This document shows positions 8,682 through 17,879 of a DNA stretch of 64,000 nt, piece by piece; within the stretch, counting starts at the first letter, position 1; every line of letters starts with the position of its first letter. The stretch is from positions 127,099 through 191,098 of the forward strand of contig NZ_JALMDK010000007.1 of the NCBI RefSeq assembly GCF_023094165.1, written 5' to 3'. The notes beneath the pieces were generated by a model. That model was given only the letters and a program-made list of their open reading frames with translations. It did not search any database and was not told the DNA's origin. The stretch is from Crossiella sp. S99.2 (GTDB lineage: Bacteria > Actinomycetota > Actinomycetes > Mycobacteriales > Pseudonocardiaceae). Position numbers and translations under genes: made by a program.

Positions 8682-8824
8682 CGTGTTGGCCGAATGTGCG
8701 TACCACTTGGCCCAACTGGTACGCCCGCTTGGGCAAAACTGGCGTACCGGTTGGCCCAACTCGCCGGAAGAGCGGCACGCCGGGTCGAGTTGGGCCAACG
8801 TGGCGTACGACAACGGCCAACACG
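8682..8824. repeat. Family A inverted-repeat element, copy 1
   Basis: A nest of inverted repeats in the 186-bp gap between the convergent poxB-like and lipoprotein genes. Outer arms CGTGTTGGCCG (8682-8692) and CGGCCAACACG (8814-8824) are perfectly complementary. Inside are GCGTACCA/TGGTACGC (8698-8705 with 8717-8724) and the 14-bp arms GTTGGCCCAACTCG (8750-8763) with CGAGTTGGGCCAAC (8786-8799). It could act as a bidirectional terminator or a DNA-structuring element. Related copies are at 16933-17084 and 47229-47372. Confidence 0.85.
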
Positions 8825-8852
8825 CCGGCGAGTCGCGGACGGGACTGCTGGC

Positions 8853-9479
8853 TCAGGTCCGGGCGGAGACTGTCAGCTCGTAGGTGACCTCGAGCGCGAA
8901 GTCCGCGCTGCGGCCGGTGATCACCAGGTTGTGCTTGCCAGGCTTGAGCTTGGGCAGGGTGAACCACAGTCCGCAGCCGTAGGTGCGGGTCCGGCCTGAC
9001 CGCTGGGTGACCGGGTTCCCGGCGACCGAGCGGAAGGTGATCTCGGTGGGCTCGATCCGCTCGATCTCCTGGCGTTCGCCGTTGAGCAGCAGCTGACCGC
9101 TGGCGGCCGCCAGGAACCGGGTGCATTCGGCCTTGTCCGCGACCAGGTTGACCACCGGACCGGCCAGGGGCAGATCGGCGGGGACGGTGCAGCGGCGGCT
9201 GAGATTCTCGCCGAAGGAACCGGCGAGCAGCCAGACGTCCCTGGGCTGGTCGAGCGCGCAGTGCGCGCCGGTGCGGTCGGCCACCGGGTTGGTGGCCTCG
9301 GGGCGGGAGGAGGCCCAGGTCCACCAGCGGGCCTGCAGGTCGGGGACGGCGACGGCGCCGGCCGGGGCGGCGCTGCTGGACGCGGCGGTCGGGGCGGCGG
9401 GTGGTGCCGGGGCCGGTGGCGGCGGGGGAGTGGCGCAGGCGGTGAGCAGGAGGGCGAGGGCGGGCAGGGTTCGGCGCAC
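8853..9479 (-). CDS. Hypothetical lipoprotein
   Basis: About 208 residues. Starting at GTG 9479 gives a signal peptide with a lipobox LLLTAC followed by a long proline/alanine-rich linker (TPPPPPAPAPPAAP), the pattern of actinobacterial lipoproteins anchored outside the cell membrane. The mature domain has four cysteines (in HCALD, RCTVP, ECTRF and YGCGL) and a beta-rich C terminus that contains KPGKHNLVITG. No enzyme motif or family is recognised. An upstream ATG at 9527 is possible but would bury the signal peptide. Confidence 0.75.
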   Translation of the reverse strand: MRRTLPALALLLTACATPPPPPAPAPPAAPTAASSSAAPAGAVAVPDLQARWWTWASSRPEATNPVADRTGAHCALDQPRDVWLLAGSFGENLSRRCTVPADLPLAGPVVNLVADKAECTRFLAAASGQLLLNGERQEIERIEPTEITFRSVAGNPVTQRSGRTRTYGCGLWFTLPKLKPGKHNLVITGRSADFALEVTYELTVSART

Positions 9480-9636
9480 CGCGGCACAGTAGGAGATCGG
9501 CGCCCGCGGGCGGGCCGGATTCAGCAAGCGCGGAAACCTCGCCCCGGGTCACGGCGCGGGCACCGTGCGGTGTTGATCCGCGAACGAGCACCCGCGTCAC
9601 CCCGTGTGCCGCAACTGCGGAGGTAGAGTCCCCGGC

Positions 9637-10035
9637 ATGCCGAATCTGCGGATCAGCGAGGCCGCCGCGCTGCTGGGGGTCTCCGATGACACCGTGCGCC
9701 GGTGGGTGGAGCAGGGGCGGCTGCCCGTGGTGGTGGGGGCTAACGGGCGTAAGGCGATCGAAGGGCGGGAGCTGGCCGAGTTCGCGCGGCGACTGGCGGA
9801 GACGCCGGAGCCGGGGGCGACCGTGGCGGCCTCGGCGCGGAACCGGATGCGCGGGATCGTCACCCGGGTGGTCAAGGACGGGGTGATGGCGCAGGTGGAG
9901 TTGCAGGCCGGGCCGTTCCGGGTGGTGTCGCTGATGAGCCGCGAAGCAGCGGACGAGCTGGGCCTGGAGGTGGGCAGCGTCGCGGTCGCCTCGATCAAGT
10001 CCACCCATGTCGTTGTCGAGATTCCGGAGGCATGA
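9637..10035 (+). CDS. Molybdate-binding Mop-domain protein with N-terminal helix-turn-helix
   Basis: 132 residues. The N-terminal part (LRISEAAALLGVSDDTVRRWVEQGRL) is a MerR/excisionase-type helix-turn-helix; residues from about 65 form a Mop/TOBE domain (RNRMRGIVTRVVKDGVMAQVELQAG ... IKSTHVVVE is its spread), which binds molybdate or tungstate. The gene leads the modABC operon with only TGA-ATG spacing, so it likely senses molybdate and regulates uptake. ATG 9637 fits the domain border; GGAGG is 13 bp upstream, rather far. Confidence 0.88.
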   Translation: MPNLRISEAAALLGVSDDTVRRWVEQGRLPVVVGANGRKAIEGRELAEFARRLAETPEPGATVAASARNRMRGIVTRVVKDGVMAQVELQAGPFRVVSLMSREAADELGLEVGSVAVASIKSTHVVVEIPEA

Positions 10036-10788
10036 ATGCGGCGGGTTGTTCCCCTGGTGGCGTTGCTGGTCCTCGCGGGCTGTGGGTCGGCTCCGGCGCC
10101 ACCGGCCGGGGCGGGTGGGGCGGTGACCGTGTTCGCGGCGGCCTCGCTGACCGAGTCCTTCACCCGGATCGGCAAGGACTTCGAGGCGGCCAACCCCGGC
10201 GTGAAGGTGACCTTCAACTTCGGCGCCTCCTCGGCACTGGCCCAGCAGCTCAACCAGGGCGCGCCCGCGGACGTGTTCGCCTCGGCCGCGCCGGCGAACA
10301 TGAAGCAGGTCACCGACACCAAGACCGTCACCGAGACCCCGGTGACCTTCGCCCGCAACAGGTTGCAGATCGCGGTGCCCAAGGGAAACCCGGCCAAGGT
10401 CACCGGGCTGGCCGACTTCGGGCGGGCCGAGCTGAAGATCGCGCTGTGCGCGGAGCAGGTGCCGTGCGGGGCGGGGGCCAAGAAAGTGTTGCAGGCGGCC
10501 AAGGTCACCGGGCAGCCGGACACGCTTGAACAGGACGTCAAGGCGGTGCTGACCAAGGTGCGGCTAGGCGAGGTGGACGCGGCGCTGGTCTACCGGACCG
10601 ACGTGCGCTCCGCGGGCGCCGAGGTGGACGGGATCACCTTCGCCGAGGCCGATCAGGCGATCAACGACTACCCGCTGGCCGCCCTGGCCACAGCGCCCAA
10701 TGCCAGTGGCGCCAAGGCATTCCTCGACTACGTGCGTTCGGACAAGGGCCGGGCGGTGCTCGCCGAGGCCGGGTTCGACGGTCCATGA
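10036..10788 (+). CDS. modA: Molybdate ABC transporter substrate-binding lipoprotein
   Basis: 250 residues with a lipoprotein signal (VLAGC lipobox near residue 16) and the ModA fold signature: VTVFAAASLTESF, FNFGASSALAQQL, GAPADVFASA and VDAALVYRTD. It captures molybdate outside the membrane and delivers it to ModB. GGAGG (10026-10030) lies five bases before the ATG, and the preceding stop abuts it. The modB start overlaps its stop as ATGA. Confidence 0.95.
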   Translation: MRRVVPLVALLVLAGCGSAPAPPAGAGGAVTVFAAASLTESFTRIGKDFEAANPGVKVTFNFGASSALAQQLNQGAPADVFASAAPANMKQVTDTKTVTETPVTFARNRLQIAVPKGNPAKVTGLADFGRAELKIALCAEQVPCGAGAKKVLQAAKVTGQPDTLEQDVKAVLTKVRLGEVDAALVYRTDVRSAGAEVDGITFAEADQAINDYPLAALATAPNASGAKAFLDYVRSDKGRAVLAEAGFDGP

Positions 10789-11582
10789 CCCGGCGCGTCG
10801 CCCGCCGCCGCCCGGCGCTGCTGGTCGTCCCGGCCCTGCTGGGACTGGCCTTCCTGCTCGTGCCGCTGCTCGGGCTGCTCGTGCGCGCGCCCTGGGCCCG
10901 GCTGCCCGAACAGCTGTTCAGCCCGGAAATCGGTGCGGCACTACGGCTTTCGCTGCTGTGCGCGACCCTGGCCACGCTGATCTGCCTGGTACTGGGCATC
11001 CCCCTGGCCTGGCTGCTGGCCAGGGGCGACCTGCCGGGGCGCGGACTGATCCGGGCCCTGGTCACCGTGCCGCTGGTGCTGCCGCCGGTGGTCGGCGGGG
11101 TCGCGCTGCTGCTCGTGCTCGGCCGGCGCGGGGTGATCGGGCAGTACCTGGACGAGTGGTTCGGCATCTCGCTGCCGTTCACCACCGCCGGCGTCGTGCT
11201 CGCCGAAGCCTTTGTCGCACTGCCGTTCCTGGTCATCTCGGTGGAGGGCGCGTTGCGCGCCGGGGACGGCAGACTCGAAGAGGCCGCGGCCACGCTGGGC
11301 GCGTCCCGGTGGCTGACCTTCCGGCGGGTCACCCTGCCCTCGATCTTCCCGGGTGTGATCGCGGGCGCGGTGCTGTGCTGGGCCCGCGCACTCGGCGAAT
11401 TCGGCGCCACCATCACCTTCGCCGGCAACTTCCCCGGCCGCACCACCACCATGCCACTGGCCGTCTACCTCGCCCTGGAGATCGAACCCGAGGCGGCCAT
11501 CGTGCTCAGCCTGGTGCTGCTGCTGGTCTCCGTCGCGGTGCTCGCCCTGCTGCGCGACCGGTGGATCAACGGAGCCACATGA
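10785..11582 (+). CDS. modB: Molybdate ABC transporter permease
   Basis: 265 residues with about six membrane helices and the ABC-permease EAA loop (VEGALRAGDGRLEEAAATLGASRW, residues about 160-185) that contacts the ATPase. Further ModB-like landmarks are GEFGATITFAGNFPGRT and EPEAAIVLS. It forms the transmembrane channel of the molybdate importer. It overlaps both modA and modC by ATGA, so all three are translationally coupled. Confidence 0.95.
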   Translation: MTRRVARRRPALLVVPALLGLAFLLVPLLGLLVRAPWARLPEQLFSPEIGAALRLSLLCATLATLICLVLGIPLAWLLARGDLPGRGLIRALVTVPLVLPPVVGGVALLLVLGRRGVIGQYLDEWFGISLPFTTAGVVLAEAFVALPFLVISVEGALRAGDGRLEEAAATLGASRWLTFRRVTLPSIFPGVIAGAVLCWARALGEFGATITFAGNFPGRTTTMPLAVYLALEIEPEAAIVLSLVLLLVSVAVLALLRDRWINGAT

Positions 11583-12628
11583 CCCTGCACGCCGACCTCC
11601 GGCTCACCCGCGGCGAGTTCCGCCTCGACCTCCCGCTCACCATCGAACCCGGCGAGGTCATCGCCCTGCTCGGCCCCAACGGCGCGGGCAAGACCACCGC
11701 GTTGCGCGCACTGGCCGGGCTGCTTCCGGTGACCGAAGGGCACATCCGGCTCGGCGAGCAGGTCTGGGACCAGCCGCCCAAGGTGTTCCGCCCCGCCGAA
11801 TACCGGCCGATCGGCGTGGTCTTCCAGGACTACCTGCTCTTCGGGCACCTCTCCGCGCTGGAGAACGTGGCTTTCGGCTTGCGCGCCAGGGGAATCCGCC
11901 GCGCCGAGGCACGCGCCGAAGCCGCCCGCTGGCTGGATCGGGTGGGCCTGGCCGAACACCTGAACACCCGCCCGCGCGCCCTGTCCGGGGGCCAGGCCCA
12001 GCGGGTCGCACTGGCCCGCGCCCTGGCCACCAGCCCGGACCTGCTGCTGCTCGACGAACCCCTGGCCGCCCTGGACGCCGGCACCCGGCTGCGGGTGCGC
12101 GCCGACCTCGGCCGGCACCTGCGCGACTACCCCGGCCACACCCTGCTGGTCACCCACGACCCCCTGGACGCCATGGTGCTGGCCGACCGCCTGGTCATCC
12201 TGGAACACGGCCGCATCGTCCAGGAAGGCCCGCCCCTGGAGGTCGCGCAGCGCCCGCGCACCGACTATGTGGCCAACCTGGTCGGCCTCAACCTGCACCG
12301 CGGCCACGCCGATGGCGGCACCGTCACCCTGGACGCCGGGGGCAGCCTCACCATCGCCGAACCCGCCACCGGAGCGGTGCACGTGGCCTTCCCGCCTTCC
12401 GCGGTCGGCCTGCACCGGGACAAACCCGGCGGCAGCCCGCGCAACGTGTGGCCGGTGACCGTGGACGGTATCGAGCAGCACGGCCACACCACCCGGGTCC
12501 GGCTGCACGGCAACCCACCGGTGCTCGCCGACGTCACCACCGCCACCATCGCCGAACTCCGCCTCACCCCCGGCGACACCCTCTGGGCCGCCCTCAAGGC
12601 CACCGAAACCCGCACCTACCCGGCCTGA
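11579..12628 (+). CDS. modC: Molybdate ABC transporter ATP-binding protein
   Basis: 349 residues. Walker A GPNGAGKTT at 32-40, Q-loop in VVFQDYLLF, signature LSGGQ at 135-139, Walker B LLLLDEP at 155-161 and the switch His in VTHDP. Beyond about residue 285 a C-terminal TOBE domain (NVWPVTVDGIEQHGHTTRVRL) may sense intracellular molybdate. Couples ATP hydrolysis to ModB. It overlaps modB as ATGA, and the operon is closed by a perfect hairpin 16 bp after its stop. Confidence 0.95.
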   Translation: MTLHADLRLTRGEFRLDLPLTIEPGEVIALLGPNGAGKTTALRALAGLLPVTEGHIRLGEQVWDQPPKVFRPAEYRPIGVVFQDYLLFGHLSALENVAFGLRARGIRRAEARAEAARWLDRVGLAEHLNTRPRALSGGQAQRVALARALATSPDLLLLDEPLAALDAGTRLRVRADLGRHLRDYPGHTLLVTHDPLDAMVLADRLVILEHGRIVQEGPPLEVAQRPRTDYVANLVGLNLHRGHADGGTVTLDAGGSLTIAEPATGAVHVAFPPSAVGLHRDKPGGSPRNVWPVTVDGIEQHGHTTRVRLHGNPPVLADVTTATIAELRLTPGDTLWAALKATETRTYPA

Positions 12629-12644
12629 CCAACCCGGCCCCCCT

Positions 12645-12680
12645 CAGGCACACCTACCGAACGGTCGGTAGGTGTGCCTG
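12645..12680 (+). terminator. Perfect 16-bp hairpin after modC, carrying a family B core
   Basis: Arms 12645-12660 and 12665-12680 are fully complementary with a 4-nt ACGG loop; no T-run follows. The top 16 bp (12655-12670, TACCGAACGGTCGGTA) are the family B core, extended here by ten extra base pairs. Position after the operon stop suggests termination or mRNA 3' protection. Confidence 0.75.
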
Positions 12681-12761
12681 CGAGCTGCGGACCGGGTCGA
12701 CGGGGCAGCCCGATGTCCTTGTCGCGGAACGGGTTCCACCCCGACTGGCCGATTCCGGCCG

Positions 12762-12791
12762 TTGACGGCCCGCGCCGACCCGGCCTACGTT
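12762..12791 (+). promoter_or_regulatory. Candidate housekeeping promoter of the GH76 gene
   Basis: TTGACG (12762-12767), 18-bp spacer, TACGTT (12786-12791). Transcription would begin about 50 bp before the ATG at 12850. The match to SigA/HrdB-type elements is good for a high-GC genome. Confidence 0.55.
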
Positions 12792-12849
12792 CGAGTTGGA
12801 CCCGGCCGCGCACCCACCCCTGCCGGAGCGCCCGGTCCAGGAGGTCACC

Positions 12850-14274
12850 ATGCTGCGCCCGGCGTTGACCGCTGCCCTGATCACCGCGACCCTGCTGACC
12901 ATGACCCCGTCCGCACACGCCGCCGCCACCGTGTGCAACCGGCACTGCGACGCCCGCGACCCCGCCCTGGCCCCGCAGGACCGCGCGGCCCTGGACGTCA
13001 CCCTGTTCGGCCGACGGATCTCGTTGCACTTCAACGACACCGACGCCATGGGCTGGGCCGCCCTGGACGCAGCCACTCCCGGTGACGAGGTCTGGCTGGA
13101 CCGCTCTTTCGACGGCGGCCGCAGCTGGACCCCGCGCCTGGGCAATACCGCCGTGCCCGCCGGACGCGGTGGCTGGCGCACGCTGATGTACAACGTCGAC
13201 GACTGGGCCAACCGAGCGGTAGGCGCGCTGCGCGCCTGCGCGAAAGCCAAGGACCGCCCCGAGATCGCCTGCACCGCCTGGGCCCGGACCACCTGGAACG
13301 CCTACGACCGGCGCACCGCCGCGGCCACCGCGCTGATGCAGTTCTACAACCGGGACACCGGCCTGTTCGACACCAGCGGCTGGTGGAACTCGGCCAACGC
13401 GCTCACCGCGATCATCGACAACATCCGGGTGTCCGGAATGGACAGTTACCGGCACGCCATCGCCACCACCTACGACCGCAACCGCGCCGCCGCGCTCGGC
13501 GAGTTCCGCAACGAGTTCCTGGACGACACCGGCTGGTGGGGCCTGGCCTGGATCGCCGCCTACGACCTCACCGGCGACCGCCGCTACCTCAACACCGCCC
13601 GGATCGACGCCGGACACATGCACGCCTACTGGGACGGCCGCTGCGGCGGCGGGGTGTACTGGAAGACCGACCGGCGGGTGAAGAACGCGATCACCAACTC
13701 GCTCTACATCCAGCTCAACGCCGCCCTGCACAACCGGATCCCGGGTGACACCGCCTTCCGCGACCGGGCCCGCGCGGGGTGGACCTGGTTCCAGGGCACC
13801 GGAATGATCAACAGCGCCGGGCTGGTCAACGACGGCGTCACCATGGCCACCTGCCGCAACGACGGCAAACCCGCCTGGACCTACAACCAGGGCGTCATCC
13901 TGAACGCGCTGGTCGAACTGCACCGCGCCACCGGCGACCCCGCGCCGCTGGCCCGCGCCCGCCGCCTGGCCGACGCCTCCACCACCAGCACCGCGCTCAA
14001 CCCCGGCGGCATCCTGCGCGAACCCTGCGAACCCAACAACGACTGCGATCCGGACGGACCCTCGTTCAAGGGCGCCTACGTCCGCGGACTCGGCGCCCTC
14101 AACCAGCTCCTGCCCGACCGTCCTTACCGCGCCTACCTGCGCAGACAGGCCGATTCGGCGTACACGCGGACCCGCACCACCCTGGACACCTACGGCCTGC
14201 GCTGGGCCGGGCCGTTCGACCGGGCCGACGCCGCCCGCCAGCACAGCGCGCTGGACCTGATGAATGTCACGTAA
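12850..14274 (+). CDS. Secreted GH76-family glycoside hydrolase (alpha-1,6-mannanase-like)
   Basis: 474 residues with a Sec signal peptide (cleavage after about SAHA, residue 25). The catalytic Asp pair of GH76 is visible as [10 protein letters not shown] at about 224-233, with [15 protein letters not shown] and [10 protein letters not shown] nearby, all typical of this (alpha/alpha)6-barrel family that cuts alpha-1,6-mannan. An inserted N-terminal stretch (residues 27-100) is less typical. AGGAGG (12839-12844) selects ATG 12850. Likely exported to degrade fungal or mycobacterial-type mannans. Transcribed alone from its own promoter. Confidence 0.85.
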   Translation: MLRPALTAALITATLLTMTPSAHAAATVCNRHCDARDPALAPQDRAALDVTLFGRRISLHFNDTDAMGWAALDAATPGDEVWLDRSFDGGRSWTPRLGNTAVPAGRGGWRTLMYNVDDWANRAVGALRACAKAKDRPEIACTAWARTTWNAYDRRTAAATALMQFYNRDTGLFDTSGWWNSANALTAIIDNIRVSGMDSYRHAIATTYDRNRAAALGEFRNEFLDDTGWWGLAWIAAYDLTGDRRYLNTARIDAGHMHAYWDGRCGGGVYWKTDRRVKNAITNSLYIQLNAALHNRIPGDTAFRDRARAGWTWFQGTGMINSAGLVNDGVTMATCRNDGKPAWTYNQGVILNALVELHRATGDPAPLARARRLADASTTSTALNPGGILREPCEPNNDCDPDGPSFKGAYVRGLGALNQLLPDRPYRAYLRRQADSAYTRTRTTLDTYGLRWAGPFDRADAARQHSALDLMNVT

Positions 14275-14324
14275 ACCGGGGACGCCCGGCCGAGAACCAC
14301 TCGCGCGGCCCCATCACCCCGTCG

Positions 14325-14330
14325 TATAGT
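14325..14330 (+). promoter_or_regulatory. Candidate -10 element upstream of the M16-like gene
   Basis: TATAGT in an otherwise very GC-rich gap; no convincing -35 hexamer precedes it. Placed 45 bp before the chosen start of the next gene. Confidence 0.35.
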
Positions 14331-14374
14331 GCGCGCGGCCCCGATCGGGGTATGCGCGTATGGGGAGTCACGGG

Positions 14375-15916
14375 GTGGAATGGGTTCGCACCGAGATCGA
14401 CGGTGTGCCGGTGTTCTGGTCCGAGCACGAGGGCGAGCTGACCGCGGGCCTGGTGTTCCGGGTCGGCCACGCCGATGAACGACTCGCCCGGCGCGGCATC
14501 ACGCACCTGGTCGAACACCTCGCCCTGCACCAGGCCGGGGCCAGGCACGATCAGTCCAACGGCAGCGTCGACGCCACCCTGACCACCTTCCTCACCCACG
14601 GCGACGCCGAGCACGTGCGCGACTTCTTCACCCGGCTGTGCGCCGCGCTGGCCGAGCTGCCGGTGGACCGGATCGCCGCGGAGAACCAGCTGCTGCTCAC
14701 CGAGGCCGACGGCCGCAGCCGGGACATCCAGTCCTCACTGGCCATCTGGCGCTACGGCGCGGCCACCTACGGCCTGAGCGGCTACGACGAATTCGGTGTC
14801 GGCCTGCACAGTCCGGCGGAGGTCCGGGCCTGGGCGCGGGCCTGGTTCACCACCGGCAACGCCGCGCTGTGGCTCATCGGCGGCCCGCCCCCGGACGGGC
14901 TGCGACTGGAACTGCCCGCCGGGCCACGCGTGCCGACACCGGAACCCACCTGCACGCTGCGCCGCACCCCCGCCTACTTCAACGCCAGCCTCAACGGGGT
15001 GGCCGCGGGCAGTGTGGTGGAACGCTCCACCGCGGCCACCGCCTACGCGGATCTGTTGCAGCGCAGGCTGTTCCAGAGCCTGCGCACCGCGGAGGGGATC
15101 AGCTACAGCCAGACCGCGACCTATGACCGGCGGGACGCGTATATGGCTGAGATCACCGCCTTCGCCGACGGTTTGTCCTCTGTCCACTCGCGACTGGTCC
15201 GCGGTTTCACCGAGGTGATCGACTGGCTGGCCGAGTTGCCGCCCAAGGAACACGAGGTGGCCGAGCTGATCGAACTGCGCCGGGCCCCGTTGCTGGACCC
15301 GCGGATCCGGGCCGGGCTGCCGGTGGGCGCGGCGCACGCCGAGTTGTTCGGCGCCGAACCGCCCACCATCGCCTCGGTGGAGGCGGAGCTGGAAACCCTG
15401 TGCGCCGAGGACATCCAGGATGTCGGGATCACGGTGCGGGACAACATCCTGCTCATGGTCCCCGAGGGCCACACCCCCGCGGGCGACCGCTATGTCGCCG
15501 CGCCGTACACCTCCACCGGCCGGGTCGAGGGCGAGATCCTGCTGCCCATCGAATCCGCCCAGCCCGGTGAGCAGAACCCGTTCGGCCCCGGCACCACCGG
15601 CCGTCCGCGACTGTGCGTCGGGCCGACCGGGATCAGCCTGATCAGCGGACCGGAGTTCATCACCATCCGGTTCGCCGACTGCGCCGCGATGCTGGCCTGG
15701 CCGGACGGCGCCCGGCACCTGATCGGCCGGGACGGGCTGCACCTGCGGGTCGAGCCCACCCTGTGGAAGTACGGGGCCGCGCTGCCCGACCTGATCGACC
15801 GCGGCGTGCCGCCAGGGGTGGTGGTGCCCAAACCCCCTCGGGCCGACCACGAGATCCCCCGGCAGGTCAGGACCAGCTCCTGGAGCCGCCTGCGCGCCCG
15901 CATCAAGCGTCACTGA
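14375..15916 (+). CDS. M16-like (insulinase/pitrilysin) zinc metallopeptidase
   Basis: 513 residues. The inverted zinc motif HLVEH (HxxEH) sits at residues 44-48 after GLVFRVGHADE, the standard N-terminal layout of M16 peptidases; the second half resembles the inactive C-terminal M16 domain (NASLNGVAAG, AYADLLQRRLFQSLRTAEGISYS). The last roughly 130 residues are an extension not typical for the family. GGGGAG at 14362-14367 favours GTG 14375; ATG 14360 is in frame and possible. The next gene follows after 27 bp and may be co-transcribed. Cytoplasmic, no signal peptide. Target unknown. Confidence 0.75.
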   Translation: MEWVRTEIDGVPVFWSEHEGELTAGLVFRVGHADERLARRGITHLVEHLALHQAGARHDQSNGSVDATLTTFLTHGDAEHVRDFFTRLCAALAELPVDRIAAENQLLLTEADGRSRDIQSSLAIWRYGAATYGLSGYDEFGVGLHSPAEVRAWARAWFTTGNAALWLIGGPPPDGLRLELPAGPRVPTPEPTCTLRRTPAYFNASLNGVAAGSVVERSTAATAYADLLQRRLFQSLRTAEGISYSQTATYDRRDAYMAEITAFADGLSSVHSRLVRGFTEVIDWLAELPPKEHEVAELIELRRAPLLDPRIRAGLPVGAAHAELFGAEPPTIASVEAELETLCAEDIQDVGITVRDNILLMVPEGHTPAGDRYVAAPYTSTGRVEGEILLPIESAQPGEQNPFGPGTTGRPRLCVGPTGISLISGPEFITIRFADCAAMLAWPDGARHLIGRDGLHLRVEPTLWKYGAALPDLIDRGVPPGVVVPKPPRADHEIPRQVRTSSWSRLRARIKRH

Positions 15917-15943
15917 ACCCCTTCTCGCGCCTGGAGAAACGCC

Positions 15944-16927
15944 GTGCCCAGCAAATTCATGATGATCATGCGTGTCCTGCGCGACATCGGCATCAGCACC
16001 GACGCGGGCCAGCCCGACCCGGACTTCAAGGCCGCCGAGCACGACCTCTACAAGGGTGACCTGGAGGTCGCCTGGAAGCTGGCCGCGGCCACCCAGGGCG
16101 AGCACGAGTTGCGCGCCGACCGGATCGGCAAGATCAGCAAGATCCTGGTCCGCACCGTGGACGAGCTGGGCAAGATCGCCGCCGCCAACCCCGACGACGC
16201 CGACCTGCAGCTGCTGCTGGGCGCCACCCGGATCCAGCACGCCTGGAAGGTGCGCACCGGAGCCACCGCGGACCAGGTCAGCCGGGAGCAGTTCGAGCAG
16301 TTCTGGTTCATCCTCGGCGGCGCCTACGACCCGCTGATGCGCGCCGCCGAACTGCGCCCGGCCGACCCGGTGCCCTGGGACAAACTCCAGTGGCGCGGAC
16401 TGGGGCTGCAGGTCAGCCGGGACGAGATGGACGAGGTCTGGCAGGAGCTGACCGACCGCGACCCGTACCACTACGGCGCGCACTACTCCCGGGTCCAGGT
16501 GCTGTGCGAGAAGTGGCAGGGCAGCCACCGGGAGGTCCTCGAATTCACCAGCGAGGTCGCCGACTCCGCCCCGCCGGGGGAACCCTTGGGCGCGCTGGCC
16601 GTGGCCGCGCACCTGGAGGTCATGCTGGGCACCGACGTCGAACCCCTGGACTACTTCGGCCGCCCGCACATCAGCACGCAGCTGGTGCGGATCAGCGACA
16701 CCTGGCTGGCCGGCCTGCGCCCGCACCACCGCAACATCGAGGCGCACCACCTGCTCGGCGCCGGGCTGTACCTGGCCGGGGAACGCGAACGCGCCCGCGA
16801 CCACCTGTCCCGGGTGAGCGCGCGCAGCATCACCGACGGGCTGCCGTGGAGCTACATCGGTTACCGCTACGACAAGCTGGACTACCGCGCCATCCGCAAG
16901 TCCCTCGGCCTGAAGATGAAGGACTGA
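15944..16927 (+). CDS. Hypothetical helical-repeat (TPR-like) protein
   Basis: 327 residues, alpha-helical throughout, with degenerate helix pairs (DLEVAWKLAAATQGEHELRAD, YDPLMRAAELRPADPVPWDK as examples of style) and recurring Trp/Tyr positions. It resembles proteins described with DUF4034-like or TPR-like folds, but no family is recognised with certainty. Start GTG 15944 has GGAG seven bases upstream. It follows the M16-like gene by 27 bp and ends shortly before a family A repeat that separates it from the convergent exporter gene. Confidence 0.7.
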   Translation: MPSKFMMIMRVLRDIGISTDAGQPDPDFKAAEHDLYKGDLEVAWKLAAATQGEHELRADRIGKISKILVRTVDELGKIAAANPDDADLQLLLGATRIQHAWKVRTGATADQVSREQFEQFWFILGGAYDPLMRAAELRPADPVPWDKLQWRGLGLQVSRDEMDEVWQELTDRDPYHYGAHYSRVQVLCEKWQGSHREVLEFTSEVADSAPPGEPLGALAVAAHLEVMLGTDVEPLDYFGRPHISTQLVRISDTWLAGLRPHHRNIEAHHLLGAGLYLAGERERARDHLSRVSARSITDGLPWSYIGYRYDKLDYRAIRKSLGLKMKD

Positions 16928-16932
16928 CCACC

Positions 16933-17084
16933 CCGGAGTGTTGGCCGTTATGGGACGGTGTGTTGGCCGAACTCGTACACCAGGTTGGCCGTTGTGGACG
17001 CCCGCGCCGCCCCGGGCGACCAGAACGGCCAACACCTGGTACCAGAACGGCCAAGACTGCGTACGAGTTCGGCCAACACTCCGG
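16933..17084. repeat. Family A inverted-repeat element, copy 2
   Basis: Fills the gap between convergent genes. Outer arms CCGGAGTGTTGGCCG (16933-16947) and CGGCCAACACTCCGG (17070-17084) are perfect over 15 bp. An 18-bp alternative arm TGTTGGCCGAACTCGTAC (16961-16978) pairs perfectly with 17061-17078, so the right end can choose between two partners. A third pair (16979-16993 with 17024-17040) is near-perfect. The TTGGCC and GTAC units are shared with copies 1 and 3. Confidence 0.85.
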
Positions 17085-17094
17085 TGGGTGGGTG

Positions 17095-17715
17095 CTAGCC
17101 GAGGACCAGGCTGATCGCCAGGCCGGTGATCAGCGTTGCTGAGGCCAGTGCGGTCGCCAGTCGTCCGCGCGGTCCGGTGAGCACCCTGCCCAGCAGACTG
17201 CCGCCGGTGGCCAGCACCAGTTGCCAGCTCGCCGAGGCGAGGAAAGCGGCCAGCACGAACACGATCGCGCTCCACCCGGTGGCCGCGGCGCCGGATCGGC
17301 CCAGCACCAACGCGGAGAAGTACACCACCGTGGTGGGGTTGAGCACGGTGATCCCCAGCAGCAACAGGAACGCCCGGCCCGGCTTCGGCGGTGACTCCGT
17401 GGAAGCCGGGTCCTGGCCGTCCCGGAACCGGCGCACCGCGGAGTAGGCGGTCCGGATCGCCAGTCCCACCAGGATCAGCACCGAGGCCCAGCGCAGTGGT
17501 TCGGCGACGGGCCGGAGCAGATCGGTGAGCGCGGCCCCGCCGAGCACTGCCAGCAAGGCGTAGAGACCGTCGGCCGCCGCGACGCCCAGGGCAGCCGCGG
17601 CGCCGATGCGCAGGCTGGTGCGGGCGGAGAGGGCGACGAGGTAGGTCGCGACCGCGCCGACCGGCATGGCGATGCCATAGCCCGCGAGCAGTCCGGCGAC
17701 CAGCGCCTCGATCAT
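17095..17715 (-). CDS. LysE/RhtB-family exporter
   Basis: 206 residues with about six membrane helices. The N-terminal GYGIAMPVGAVATYLVALSART and the mid-protein LNPTTVVYFSALVLG match the pattern of LysE/RhtB transporters, which export amino acids and similar small molecules by proton exchange. ATG 17715 gives the usual family length; a longer frame upstream is proline-rich and unlikely. It lies just downstream of, and in the same direction as, the leftward biosynthetic operon (164 bp gap), so product or precursor export is conceivable. Confidence 0.85.
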   Translation of the reverse strand: MIEALVAGLLAGYGIAMPVGAVATYLVALSARTSLRIGAAAALGVAAADGLYALLAVLGGAALTDLLRPVAEPLRWASVLILVGLAIRTAYSAVRRFRDGQDPASTESPPKPGRAFLLLLGITVLNPTTVVYFSALVLGRSGAAATGWSAIVFVLAAFLASASWQLVLATGGSLLGRVLTGPRGRLATALASATLITGLAISLVLG

Positions 17716-17759
17716 GACCGAGGGTGGATCGGCCTCCAGGTGAGGTGGGTGCGCTGCTG

Positions 17760-17775
17760 CCGACCGGCCGGTCGG
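17760..17775. repeat. Family B-like perfect palindrome between exporter and ligase genes
   Basis: CCGACCGGCCGGTCGG is a perfect 16-bp palindrome related to the family B core. It lies in the 164-bp gap (17716-17879) that otherwise shows nothing recognisable. Confidence 0.5.
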
Positions 17776-17879
17776 TCGGCGGGTCGGGACAGGAGCGTCA
17801 GGATTTCGGTCATGAGGGGAGGGTGCGCCGGGGCCGGTTGGTGCGGCAACCGAATTTGGCGGGGGCCGGCCCGCCGACC

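Noticed and set aside
8683-8883. Small open frames inside family A repeat copy 1
   Set aside because: They follow from the repeat sequence, differ between copies and lack ribosome sites.
14735-17275. 846-codon open frame opposite the M16-like and TPR-like genes
   Set aside because: High-GC antisense shadow; the plus-strand genes have motifs, ribosome sites and coding bias.
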